Origin: an uncultured Lachnospiraceae bacterium
GTDB taxonomy: Bacteria; Bacillota; Clostridia; Lachnospirales; Lachnospiraceae
Reading direction: 5' to 3'
DNA length: 6,465 nt
Assembly: GCA_934359535.1 (NCBI GenBank)
Contig: CAKRLN010000125.1
Span: forward strand, 1-6,465
The notes beneath the pieces were generated by a model, which saw nothing but the letters and a program-made list of their open reading frames with translations, searched no databases and had not been told where the DNA came from. Each line of letters begins with the position of its first letter. The stretch's first letter is position 1. The translations under genes and the position numbers were made by a program. Positions 1 to 5,795 of the stretch are shown here, piece after piece.

Positions 1-617
1 ACGACGCACTGCTTGCGGATTGAATACTTTGGCTGTAGATAAAGCCTGATCTTATTATTCTCCAATGCCTTCTCAAAATTCGGAATCACACTTGCCTCTT
101 CTAAAGATCTCGTTCTTAACTCTTCCTTGTATAAGGCAATCACATCCTTATATTTGTAGGTAATACTTTTCATTGCATACCGGGCATTATCAAGTGCATA
201 CTGAAAGGTATCATTCTCCTGCATGATATAGATACCGCAGCTGATATGGATTTTGGACATCGGATAGGTTTTATTCACCTTCTCGATAAACTGCCCGATC
301 TCCATCTGCATCCGTGCTGTTAAAAAGCGTTCGGAAACACCATAGCCTTCCGTCAGAACAACAAGATGGTCAGCATAAGTCTTTGTCAGAAGCCTGCAGT
401 GCTTATCTTTTGTTCCAAAATGCGCTGTCATTTCCGCAATCAGCTCATCTCCGCATGAATATCCATAGGTCTCATTGAAATATTTGAGATTACGGATGTT
501 AATGCTTGCAATTACCGGCTGATCCATGTCGCGGCACATCCTGCCCCCGACCCACTTGAACTCAGAAAGTAAAAGCTGCTTTGACTCATCCTGTCGTACA
601 TTATTCATTTGTCTCAT
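1..617 (-). CDS. GGDEF-EAL domain protein with degenerate GGDEF site (partial, 3' end cut by window)
   Basis: Cyclic-di-GMP signalling family protein; only the first 205 codons are in the window. I translated it directly from the minus strand. Start is ATG at 617-615, preceded by GAGGAAG about 6 nt upstream. Residues about 35-165 form a GGDEF-like fold: the segment NLKYFNETYGYSCGDEL (43-59) matches the FKxxNDxxGHxxGDxxL part of the family, but the active-site signature reads YADHL at 81-85 where GGDEF is expected. Diguanylate cyclase activity is therefore unlikely. From about residue 178, FEKALENNKIRLYLQPKYSI (181-200) matches the beginning of an EAL phosphodiesterase domain; its catalytic residues lie beyond the edge. 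No membrane segment or signal peptide is visible at the N-terminus, so it looks cytosolic. A likely role is c-di-GMP hydrolysis or binding, with the GGDEF part regulatory; that is inference. It follows mecA after 125 nt and is probably a separate unit. Confidence 0.85.
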   Translation of the reverse strand, partial: MRQMNNVRQDESKQLLLSEFKWVGGRMCRDMDQPVIASINIRNLKYFNETYGYSCGDELIAEMTAHFGTKDKHCRLLTKTYADHLVVLTEGYGVSERFLTARMQMEIGQFIEKVNKTYPMSKIHISCGIYIMQENDTFQYALDNARYAMKSITYKYKDVIALYKEELRTRSLEEASVIPNFEKALENNKIRLYLQPKYSIRKQCV

Positions 618-742
618 GTTATACTTCCTCTTATTATTTATAATAGAAGCACCGCCTGACCGGCTTCCCCATTCCGTTCATGCGATCCTATTTCTTATCT
701 AGTTTCTCATTTTCCACTTCCTTTGTAAATAGCATTTTAGTC
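618..742. other. Intergenic spacer between mecA and the GGDEF-EAL gene
   Basis: This 125-nt gap holds no convincing gene. On the minus strand a short hairpin is possible at about 645-667 (GAAGC pairing with GCTTC, with a weak inner CG/CG pair), followed by TATTATAAATAA. That tail is too poor in uninterrupted U for a confident intrinsic terminator. TATTAT could instead be a -10 element for the downstream gene, but I see no matching -35. Whether mecA and the next gene are cotranscribed cannot be decided here. Confidence 0.4.
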
Positions 743-1420
743 TTATACAAGCAGCTTCAACTGTTCCACTGCATGCTCCTTTAAAATACATTCTGCATGC
801 TCCCGAAGATATGCCGCCCGTTCCGGCCCGACCATAACCTCATCCGCATACTCATCTGTCAGACCTGACAGACGCAGTACCTCCTTTTCCATGCACCCGG
901 TAAGTGTCATCACAAGATAGTACTGATTCTCATATTTATAGAGGGTATCCTCTGCAAATTCCGGAAGCGCTGCAAGCGCTGCGAACCGGATCAATACATC
1001 CATTTCAGAGAACCGAAAAATCGCCACAACCTCCGTTTCCTCTCCATCCGCTTCCTGTGCTTTTGCAGAGTCATCTGATCCTTTCGATTCTTTTTTCAGT
1101 TCCTCCCATTTATCCTGCGGGATCGAATCTAAAAATCCGCTTACGATGTCCTTCAGGTGTTCCATCATCTGAGACCCCTGATGCTCCGAAAACGTCAGCA
1201 CAAGCGTATGATCCGGGAGAAAATCCGCCCTTACGGTCTTTACCCCCATCTCAAATTTCTCCTCAAAATTCTGTTCTGCAAGATCAAAAATCTGATTCAT
1301 AAACTCCTGCGTCCGTTCCCCATTACTCATGATCTCGTCCATCGTATATCCCAGATCCTCAATTTCTTCCTCTGAGATAATGCATTTAATTGTGTGATCT
1401 CCCATCCGTGAAAATTCCAT
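743..1420 (-). CDS. mecA: MecA-family adaptor protein for ClpC
   Basis: Adaptor that delivers substrates to the ClpC-ClpP protease in the cytosol; in B. subtilis MecA targets ComK and also drives ClpC hexamer assembly. The protein is 225 residues, the usual family size. The N-terminal domain (about 1-90) begins MEFSRMGDHTIKCIISEEEI, matching the family opening in which a short strand leads to the conserved T-I-K and an acidic Ile-rich stretch. A charged, low-complexity linker (about 108-130) follows, then the C-terminal ClpC-binding domain (about 131-225) ending YLREHAECILKEHAVEQL. I prefer ATG at 1420 over an in-frame TTG at 1426: AGGTG at 1432-1428 is 7 nt from the ATG but only about 1 nt from the TTG. 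The sigH stop codon TAG (1433-1431) overlaps this ribosome binding site, and the genes are 10 nt apart, so translational coupling is likely. The actual substrates in this organism are unknown. Confidence 0.88.
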   Translation of the reverse strand: MEFSRMGDHTIKCIISEEEIEDLGYTMDEIMSNGERTQEFMNQIFDLAEQNFEEKFEMGVKTVRADFLPDHTLVLTFSEHQGSQMMEHLKDIVSGFLDSIPQDKWEELKKESKGSDDSAKAQEADGEETEVVAIFRFSEMDVLIRFAALAALPEFAEDTLYKYENQYYLVMTLTGCMEKEVLRLSGLTDEYADEVMVGPERAAYLREHAECILKEHAVEQLKLLV

Positions 1421-1430
1421 AAACAATCAC

Positions 1431-2057
1431 CTACTTTCCCTGCCTGTCTTCTGACTCCTCATCCATTGTACGGATCTTGCTCCGAATCCGCTGCAGCGCA
1501 TTGTCAATGGATTTCGGAGCTTTCTCCATAAGCTCTGCAATCTGGATATAGCTGCACCCATCCAGATAATAATCGAGTACCATACGTTCCATTTTGCTGA
1601 GACGCCCACACAATGCCTCATAAAAATCCTGCTCGTTTTCATTTTCAATAAAAAGCTGCTCCGGGCTTTCTGTCTGTTTTGCAGAAAGAAGCTCATCCAG
1701 CGCGATTCCATTCTCTTCGCTCTGGGCATTAAAAGAAACATATGTGTTAAGCGGCATATGCTTCTTCCGGTTCGAGGCCTCCACCGCAGAATAAAGCTGC
1801 CTTGTGATGCAAAGCTTCGCAAAATGATAGAAGCTTACCTCCCGCTCCGGCTTATAATCACGGACTGCCTTAAACAGCCCGATCATCCCCTCCTGGATCA
1901 GATCATCGGTCTCACCACCGATCAGATACATTTCATTTGCTTTCTTCCGTACAAGCGGCTTATATTTTTCCATAATATAATCCGTGATCTCTTCTGTACC
2001 AAGTCTCAGCATCTCAATCAGCTGTTCATCCGTGAATTTGCTGTATTTATTCTCCAA
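1431..2057 (-). CDS. sigH: RNA polymerase sporulation/stationary-phase sigma factor SigH
   Basis: Sigma-70 family factor that directs RNA polymerase to early sporulation and stationary-phase (in some species competence) genes. The 208-residue protein shows region 2 at about 25-97, including DLIQEGMIGLFKAVRDY (52-68) and the -10 recognition segment with CITRQLYSAVEASNRKKH (83-100), and region 4 at about 152-198 with a helix-turn-helix and the SIDNALQRIRSKI segment (183-195). These blocks closely resemble B. subtilis SigH (218 aa). The start is TTG at 2057: the next in-frame ATG, codon 16, would remove conserved N-terminal residues. The ribosome binding site is weak (GGGGAAAGAG just upstream), so initiation may be inefficient. 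It lies 58 nt after rlmB and 10 nt before mecA. I see no clear promoter of its own in the 58-nt gap, though one inside rlmB is possible. Confidence 0.93.
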   Translation of the reverse strand: MENKYSKFTDEQLIEMLRLGTEEITDYIMEKYKPLVRKKANEMYLIGGETDDLIQEGMIGLFKAVRDYKPEREVSFYHFAKLCITRQLYSAVEASNRKKHMPLNTYVSFNAQSEENGIALDELLSAKQTESPEQLFIENENEQDFYEALCGRLSKMERMVLDYYLDGCSYIQIAELMEKAPKSIDNALQRIRSKIRTMDEESEDRQGK

Positions 2058-2115
2058 ATAACTCTTTCCCCGCTCTTATTTTGTGTTCTGAAAAAAACTC
2101 TGTAATGAAAAAGCT

Positions 2116-2859
2116 CTATGAAAAAATTCTCTGACGGACAATCTCATATGCCAGAACGCCTGCTGCAACTGATGCATTTAAGGAGTCAATATCCCCTTTC
2201 ATCGGGATTGATGCCGTAAAGTCACAATTCTCCTTCACAAGCTTGCTGACGCCTTCCCCTTCATTTCCGATCACAAGACCGATCGAACCTGTCAGATTCA
2301 GATCATACATGCGTTCGCCGCCCATATCTGCGCAGACAAACCACATGCCCTGCTCCTTCAGTTCCTTAATCGTATTGGTCAGATTTGTCACCTTTGCAAC
2401 CGGTGTATAATTGATCGCACCGGCAGAGGTTCTTGCAACCGTCGGTGTCAGTCCTACTGCCCTGCGCTTTGGAATGATAACTCCGTGCGCACCGGCAAGA
2501 TTCGCCGTTCTTATGATCGCGCCAAGATTATGCGGATCTTCGATCCCATCTAAAAGAAAGACAAACGGAGCCTCCCCTTTTTCTTCGGCAAGCTTTAAAA
2601 TATCCGAAACCTCCGCATATTCATAGGCTGCTGAAACCGCGATCACTCCCTGATGCTTCCCAGTCTCTGACATCTGGTCAAGCCGTTCCTTTGCAACGTA
2701 CTGCACAATCGTATCATGCTTTCTTGCCTCTCTTGTAATCGACCGGATCGGACCATCCTGACAGCCGTCTAATACAAATAACTTGTCAATTGTCTTTCCT
2801 GAACGGAATGCTTCTAATACGGCATTCCGTCCTTCGATTCTGTTCTCTTCGTATCCCAT
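2116..2859 (-). CDS. rlmB: 23S rRNA 2'-O-ribose methyltransferase, TrmH/RlmB family
   Basis: SPOUT-class methyltransferase that uses S-adenosylmethionine; E. coli RlmB methylates G2251 in the peptidyl-transferase region of 23S rRNA. The protein is 247 residues, the normal length. An N-terminal substrate-binding domain (about 1-80, beginning with the IEGRNAVLEA motif at 8-17) precedes the knotted catalytic domain. The three family motifs are visible: motif 1 DPHNLGAIIRTA at 108-119 with the catalytic Asn/Arg, motif 2 GLVIGNEGEGVS at 194-205, and motif 3 IPMKGDIDSLNASVAAG at 218-234. The ATG start has a strong AAGGAG at 2870-2865, 5 nt upstream. It follows mrnC after 18 nt, consistent with one transcript. 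The exact target nucleotide is inferred from family; the broader TrmH family also includes other rRNA and tRNA methylases. Confidence 0.92.
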   Translation of the reverse strand: MGYEENRIEGRNAVLEAFRSGKTIDKLFVLDGCQDGPIRSITREARKHDTIVQYVAKERLDQMSETGKHQGVIAVSAAYEYAEVSDILKLAEEKGEAPFVFLLDGIEDPHNLGAIIRTANLAGAHGVIIPKRRAVGLTPTVARTSAGAINYTPVAKVTNLTNTIKELKEQGMWFVCADMGGERMYDLNLTGSIGLVIGNEGEGVSKLVKENCDFTASIPMKGDIDSLNASVAAGVLAYEIVRQRIFS

Positions 2860-2877
2860 AGGAACTCCTTCTATTTA

Positions 2878-3333
2878 TTAATATGTAATAGCAAGCTTTT
2901 CGATTGCATATTTTGCAAGTTCTACAAGCCTTTCAAATTCATCCTTTAAATACAGATATCCCATCAGTGCCTCAAAGCCGGTTGCATTCCGGTAGTCGGC
3001 CATGGATGCATTCTTTGCCATCGTCGGAGATTTGGCATTTCTTCCTCTGCGGTATACATCCATTTCCTCAGATGTCAGGATTCCATCCGCCTCTAACACC
3101 TTGATCATCTCCGCCTGTGTCGCAGCCTTTACAATGTGGCTTGTCCGGTAATGAAGCTGGCTTGCCTTCGTGTTGCCTTTTCCGACAACAATCGAACGGA
3201 TGACAAGATCAAAAATGCCATCCCCGATGTAGGCGAGTGCGAGCGGTGAATAGGTACGGATATCCACCGGTGCAATCGCAAACTGTTCTTTGATATAGGA
3301 ATCAATCCCTTTTCGGTTCATATTCATCTCCAT
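2878..3333 (-). CDS. mrnC: Mini-ribonuclease III
   Basis: Dimeric double-strand-specific RNase that resembles RNase III without its dsRNA-binding domain; in B. subtilis it matures 23S rRNA termini. At 151 residues it is close to B. subtilis MrnC (143). Visible signature elements are LALAYIGDGIFDL at 31-43 with the presumed catalytic Asp38, RRGRNAKS at 95-102, and ATGFEALMGYLYL at 117-129 with the presumed catalytic Glu121. I choose the ATG at 3333, which shares its A with the cysS TGA stop (TGATG): GGGAG at 3346-3342 sits 8 nt upstream of it. An in-frame ATG at 3348 would give 156 residues, but it lies inside cysS and lacks a matching site. The one-base overlap implies stop-start coupling to cysS. 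Asp42 replaces a Glu that I recall as more common at the second position of the first motif; it is a conservative change. Confidence 0.92.
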   Translation of the reverse strand: MEMNMNRKGIDSYIKEQFAIAPVDIRTYSPLALAYIGDGIFDLVIRSIVVGKGNTKASQLHYRTSHIVKAATQAEMIKVLEADGILTSEEMDVYRRGRNAKSPTMAKNASMADYRNATGFEALMGYLYLKDEFERLVELAKYAIEKLAITY

Positions 3334-4760
3334 CAGACAAGCTCCCATACGACCCCTTCTCTTGTATCCTTAATCGCAACGCCCTTTGAAAGAAGCTCAT
3401 CGCGGATTGCATCTGCTTTTGCAAAATCCTTTGCCTTCTTTGCTTCCTTTCTCTCCTCGATCTTTGCCTCGATATAAGAAACAAGCTCTTCGTCTGCCTT
3501 TGGCGCGGCATTTTTTCCTGCCTCCCCTGCTGTCATCAGATTTAAGGAAAGCACGCGGTCAAAATCCTCAGCAAGCGCACGCTTTGTCTTATCGTTTGTG
3601 TCAGCCTTTAACATATCATAAACAACCGTCAGCGCCATAGACGTATTCACATCTCCACAGATTGCATCGATAAAGCGGTTTTTGTATTCTGTAAAAACAG
3701 CCTGATTAATCTCTCCGTCATTTCCAAGCTCTGCAATCTTTCTCACAAGCTTGTCATAGGAAGCGGCAATATTATCCAGATTCTCATAGGAAAACACAAG
3801 TGGCTTACGGTAATGGGACTGTAAGCAGAACATCCGGTAAACCATCGGATCATAGCCTTTTTCTTCCAGGAGGGACACTGTAAGGAAGTGCCCCTTAGAT
3901 TTACTCATCTTACCGGTCTGGTCATTCAGATGATTGACATGGAACCAGTATCTGCACCATTCGTGTCCTAAATATGCCTCACTTTGTGCAATCTCATTCG
4001 TATGATGCGGAAAAATGTTATCCACTCCGCCACAGTGAATGTCGATATACTCTCCCAGATGCTTCATGCTGATGCAGGAGCATTCAATATGCCATCCCGG
4101 ATATCCGACGCCCCATGGACTATCCCATTTGAGTGCCTGATCCTCGAATTTGGACTTTGTAAACCAGAGCACAAAATCATTTTTGCTGCGCTTATTCGTA
4201 TCCTCCTCCACATCGTCCCTTACGCCGACCTGAAGCTGTTCCTTCTCAACCTGGGAAGAAAATACGAAATAATCCGGAAGCTTTGAAGTGTCAAAATATA
4301 CATTACCGCCGGCTTGATAAGCATATCCCCTCTCTAAGAGCACCTCGATCATATGAATGAATTCCGGGATACAGTTTGTCGCCGGCTCCACCACATCTGG
4401 GCGTTTGATATTTAATTTGCGACAGTCCTCAAAAAAGGCATCCGTATAAAACTGTGCAACCTGCATAACTGTCTTATGCTCACGCTTTGCACCCTTTAAC
4501 ATCTTATCTTCTCCGGTATCTGCATCGGAGGACAGATGTCCGACATCGGTAATGTTCATGACACGCTTTACATCATAGCCGATATAACGGAGTGATTTCT
4601 CCAGCACATCTTCCATAATATAGCTTCTGAGATTGCCGATATGTGCAAAATGGTATACAGTCGGTCCACATGTATACATTGCAATTTTGCCATCCTCATG
4701 TGGAATGACCGTTTCAACCTGTCGGGTCAGTGTATTATAAAAACGAAATTTATTCTCCAT
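3333..4760 (-). CDS. cysS: Cysteinyl-tRNA synthetase
   Basis: Class I aminoacyl-tRNA synthetase charging tRNA-Cys with cysteine, ATP-dependent, cytosolic. The 475-residue length fits the family (B. subtilis CysS about 466). The Rossmann catalytic core carries the HIGH-type motif HIGN at 40-43 and KMSKS at 284-288. The zinc/cysteine-binding ligands are all present: Cys31, Cys227, His252 and Glu256, with the same spacing as E. coli Cys28/Cys209/His234/Glu238 for the last three. The C-terminal helical anticodon-binding region (about 310-475) ends in a Lys/Glu/Ala-rich helix. The ATG start has AGGAG at 4770-4766, 5 nt upstream. It lies 91 nt after cysE, across a spacer with repeats, and overlaps mrnC by one base. 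Being downstream of the cysteine T-box and cysE, it is probably induced by uncharged tRNA-Cys. Confidence 0.97.
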   Translation of the reverse strand: MENKFRFYNTLTRQVETVIPHEDGKIAMYTCGPTVYHFAHIGNLRSYIMEDVLEKSLRYIGYDVKRVMNITDVGHLSSDADTGEDKMLKGAKREHKTVMQVAQFYTDAFFEDCRKLNIKRPDVVEPATNCIPEFIHMIEVLLERGYAYQAGGNVYFDTSKLPDYFVFSSQVEKEQLQVGVRDDVEEDTNKRSKNDFVLWFTKSKFEDQALKWDSPWGVGYPGWHIECSCISMKHLGEYIDIHCGGVDNIFPHHTNEIAQSEAYLGHEWCRYWFHVNHLNDQTGKMSKSKGHFLTVSLLEEKGYDPMVYRMFCLQSHYRKPLVFSYENLDNIAASYDKLVRKIAELGNDGEINQAVFTEYKNRFIDAICGDVNTSMALTVVYDMLKADTNDKTKRALAEDFDRVLSLNLMTAGEAGKNAAPKADEELVSYIEAKIEERKEAKKAKDFAKADAIRDELLSKGVAIKDTREGVVWELV

Positions 4761-4765
4761 GGTAT

Positions 4766-4770
4766 CTCCT
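4766..4770 (-). promoter_or_regulatory. Ribosome binding site of cysS
   Basis: AGGAG on the minus strand, 5 nt before the cysS ATG. It lies left of the repeat unit in the cysE-cysS spacer, so the repeats do not include it. Its strength suggests that cysS is translated independently of cysE despite sharing the transcript. Confidence 0.7.
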
Positions 4771-4777
4771 TTATCGT

Positions 4778-4862
4778 TCTTATTTTAATAGATATTTGCG
4801 AAACTCTCCAAAATTTACGACTACATGAGTTTCGCAATTTCCTATCTTATTTTAATCGATAT
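4778..4862. repeat. 18-bp direct repeats flanking an 11-bp inverted repeat, between cysE and cysS
   Basis: Two near-identical 18-mers lie 67 bp apart: TCTTATTTTAATAGATAT at 4778-4795 and TCTTATTTTAATCGATAT at 4845-4862 (17 of 18 match). Between them is a perfect 11-bp inverted repeat, TTGCGAAACTC (4796-4806) and GAGTTTCGCAA (4827-4837), with a 20-nt loop. The right-hand direct repeat contains the last codons and stop of cysE. As RNA, the inverted repeat would form a stem without a U-tract on either side, so it does not look like an intrinsic terminator; it could affect readthrough or mRNA processing. The layout, direct repeats flanking an inverted repeat, resembles a very small non-autonomous insertion with target duplication or a local tandem duplication. 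Origin is inference. Confidence 0.75.
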
Positions 4863-5520
4863 CCTGCAATTTCGCAACCTGCTTCTCAAGCTCATAAACA
4901 CGGCTTAAAAGCAGCTCCTTGTCATGCTCTAAGCAGTTTAATTCCTCATAGATCGGATCCGGCAGATGTGTCTGGTCCAGATCCTCCTGCGGCAGACGCT
5001 CATTATTACGTTTTACAACGCGTCCCGGAACACCGACAACTGTAGAATTCGGCGGAACCTCCTCTAACACAACGCTTCCTGCACCAATCTTGCTGTTGTC
5101 TCCAATTTTAAAGGAACCAAGTACCTTTGCACCTGCACTGATCATCACGTTATTTCCAATTGTAGGATGTCTTTTTCCATGCTCTTTTCCCGTACCACCT
5201 AACGTAACGCCCTGATACAAGGTGCAGTTATCCCCGATGATCGTCGTCTCTCCGATGATTACACCGGTTCCATGGTCGATAAACAGCCCTTTTCCAATCT
5301 GTGCGCCCGGATGAATCTCAATTCCGGTTTTTCTTGCGGCACGCTGCGACACCCATCTCGCCCAGAAATAATGTCCTTTTTCATATAGGCGGTGTGCCCT
5401 TCTATAGCTTAACATCACCTTAAAGCTTGGATAAAGGAAAACCTCCATGTTGGAATGGATTGCAGGGTCCCTCTCCCTTATAATTTTAATTTCTTCCTGA
5501 ATATTGCTAAAAAAACTCAT
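4852..5520 (-). CDS. cysE: Serine O-acetyltransferase
   Basis: First step of cysteine synthesis: transfers acetyl from acetyl-CoA to L-serine, giving O-acetylserine for cysteine synthase. The protein is 222 residues, the short form seen in B. subtilis. After a helical N-terminal part (about 1-65) come left-handed beta-helix hexapeptide repeats (about 68-165). Visible conserved segments include IDHGTGVIIGET at 81-92 (Asp82, His83), GVTLGGTGKEHGKRHPTIG at 104-122 (His118) and KIGAGSVVL at 144-152. The C-terminal tail (about 188-222) is predicted helical or coiled-coil. I choose ATG at 5520; the in-frame GTG at 5529 has no ribosome binding site at suitable distance, and the ATG start aligns better with B. 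subtilis CysE. The site before the ATG (GAAAG at 5535-5531) is weak. A cysteine-type T-box leader lies upstream. The protein ends Asp-Ile-Asp rather than with the terminal Ile that E. coli CysE uses to bind CysK. Confidence 0.96.
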   Translation of the reverse strand: MSFFSNIQEEIKIIRERDPAIHSNMEVFLYPSFKVMLSYRRAHRLYEKGHYFWARWVSQRAARKTGIEIHPGAQIGKGLFIDHGTGVIIGETTIIGDNCTLYQGVTLGGTGKEHGKRHPTIGNNVMISAGAKVLGSFKIGDNSKIGAGSVVLEEVPPNSTVVGVPGRVVKRNNERLPQEDLDQTHLPDPIYEELNCLEHDKELLLSRVYELEKQVAKLQDID

Positions 5521-5578
5521 TCTGCTCACACTTTCTTTTTTATTGATATCAATTCAAAATCCTACTCATATGATACAC

Positions 5579-5612
5579 GAATTGCTCCGTTGCACTGCAA
5601 CTTTCGCAATTC
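5579..5612 (-). other. Nested hairpin in cysE leader
   Basis: On the minus strand GAATTGC pairs with GCAATTC (7 bp) around an inner GTTGC/GCAAC stem (5 bp, AGT loop), separated by an internal loop of GAAA and GGA. All of its 34 nt are accounted for by this fold. It lies about 58 nt before the cysE ATG. No function is recognised. Confidence 0.5.
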
Positions 5613-5632
5613 TACACCCATTCGGAATCCGT

Positions 5633-5652
5633 TGATTTTCCAAGGAAAATCA
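5633..5652 (-). other. Perfect 20-nt inverted repeat in cysE leader
   Basis: TGATTTTCC and GGAAAATCA form 9 complementary pairs with 2 nt between them, or 8 bp with a 4-nt loop as RNA. No U-tract follows on either strand, so it is not a typical terminator. It could be an RNA hairpin or a DNA operator for a dimeric protein; the sequence does not decide. Confidence 0.5.
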
Positions 5653-5672
5653 CTACTTCCTCATGTGTGTGC

Positions 5673-5731
5673 AGGTCAATAAGGCATAACTCTTATCCTG
5701 CAAGCAGGAACGAGTTATGGCCTTTTGACCT
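5673..5731 (-). repeat. Long near-palindrome (23-bp hairpin) downstream of the T-box terminator
   Basis: On the minus strand the arms pair as AGGTCAA/TTGACCT (7 bp), AAGG/CCTT (4 bp, single-base bulges beside it), CATAACTC/GAGTTATG (8 bp), an internal loop GTT/ATAA, and CCTG/CAGG (4 bp) closing a CTTG loop. It starts 8 nt after the T-tract of the T-box terminator. Neither strand shows a U-run directly after it, so it is not an obvious terminator. It may be a REP-like chromosomal repeat or a stabilising 5' hairpin in readthrough mRNA; which cannot be told from this window. Confidence 0.65.
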
Positions 5732-5748
5732 TTGTATCAAATAAAAAT

Positions 5749-5785
5749 CCACGGACACTCCGCCAAGAGACGAAGTAATCCGTGG
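5749..5785 (-). terminator. Intrinsic terminator of the T-box leader
   Basis: CCACGGA pairs with TCCGTGG (7 bp), and an upper helix CTTCGTC/GGCGGAG (7 bp including G-U pairs) closes a TCTT loop. The transcript then reads AUUUUUAUUU at 5748-5739. The 5' strand of this hairpin includes part of the T-box motif, so it is mutually exclusive with the antiterminator. With charged tRNA-Cys in plenty, transcription should stop here before cysE. Confidence 0.9.
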
Positions 5786-5795
5786 TTCCACTCTT
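5765..5795 (-). promoter_or_regulatory. T-box antiterminator
   Basis: AAGAG (5795-5791) pairs with CTCTT (5769-5765) and ACG (5783-5781) with CGT (5772-5770), leaving the 7-nt bulge TGGAACC in between. This is the canonical antiterminator architecture, in which TGGA captures the free NCCA end of uncharged tRNA. The right side of the helix uses bases also needed by the terminator. Confidence 0.88.

Larger units (their letters stand above)
5521..5738 (-). promoter_or_regulatory. Structured leader between T-box terminator and cysE start
   Basis: Readthrough transcripts carry about 218 nt between the T-box terminator and the cysE ATG, with no credible ORF. This stretch contains, in transcript order, a 59-nt long hairpin (5731-5673), a 20-nt hairpin (5652-5633), a nested two-helix hairpin (5612-5579) and a 12-bp perfect palindrome ATTGATATCAAT (5542-5553). 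None is followed by a convincing U-tract. The length and amount of structure are more than a T-box operon needs, so mRNA processing, stabilisation or a second control is possible; this is inference. Confidence 0.5.

Noticed and set aside
634..681. 15-codon minus-strand micro-ORF before the GGDEF-EAL gene
   Set aside because: It has an ATG and an AGGA, but the spacing is only 4 nt, and a frame this short is expected by chance.
904..1375. Plus-strand open frames of 132 and 72 codons
   Set aside because: They lie antisense to mecA, have Pro/Ser- or Arg-rich compositions typical of shadow frames, and lack ribosome binding sites and recognisable domains.
1427..1822. Minus-strand 131-codon frame inside sigH
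   Set aside because: It overlaps the well-supported sigH in another frame, and its Arg/Ser/Trp/Met-rich composition resembles no family.
2060..2115. Possible terminator between rlmB and sigH (T-runs after the rlmB stop)
   Set aside because: The T-runs are not preceded by a stable GC-rich hairpin, so I do not call a terminator.
3984..4286. Plus-strand 100-codon frame opposite cysS
   Set aside because: It lies opposite conserved cysS sequence containing zinc ligands; no promoter, ribosome binding site or domain.
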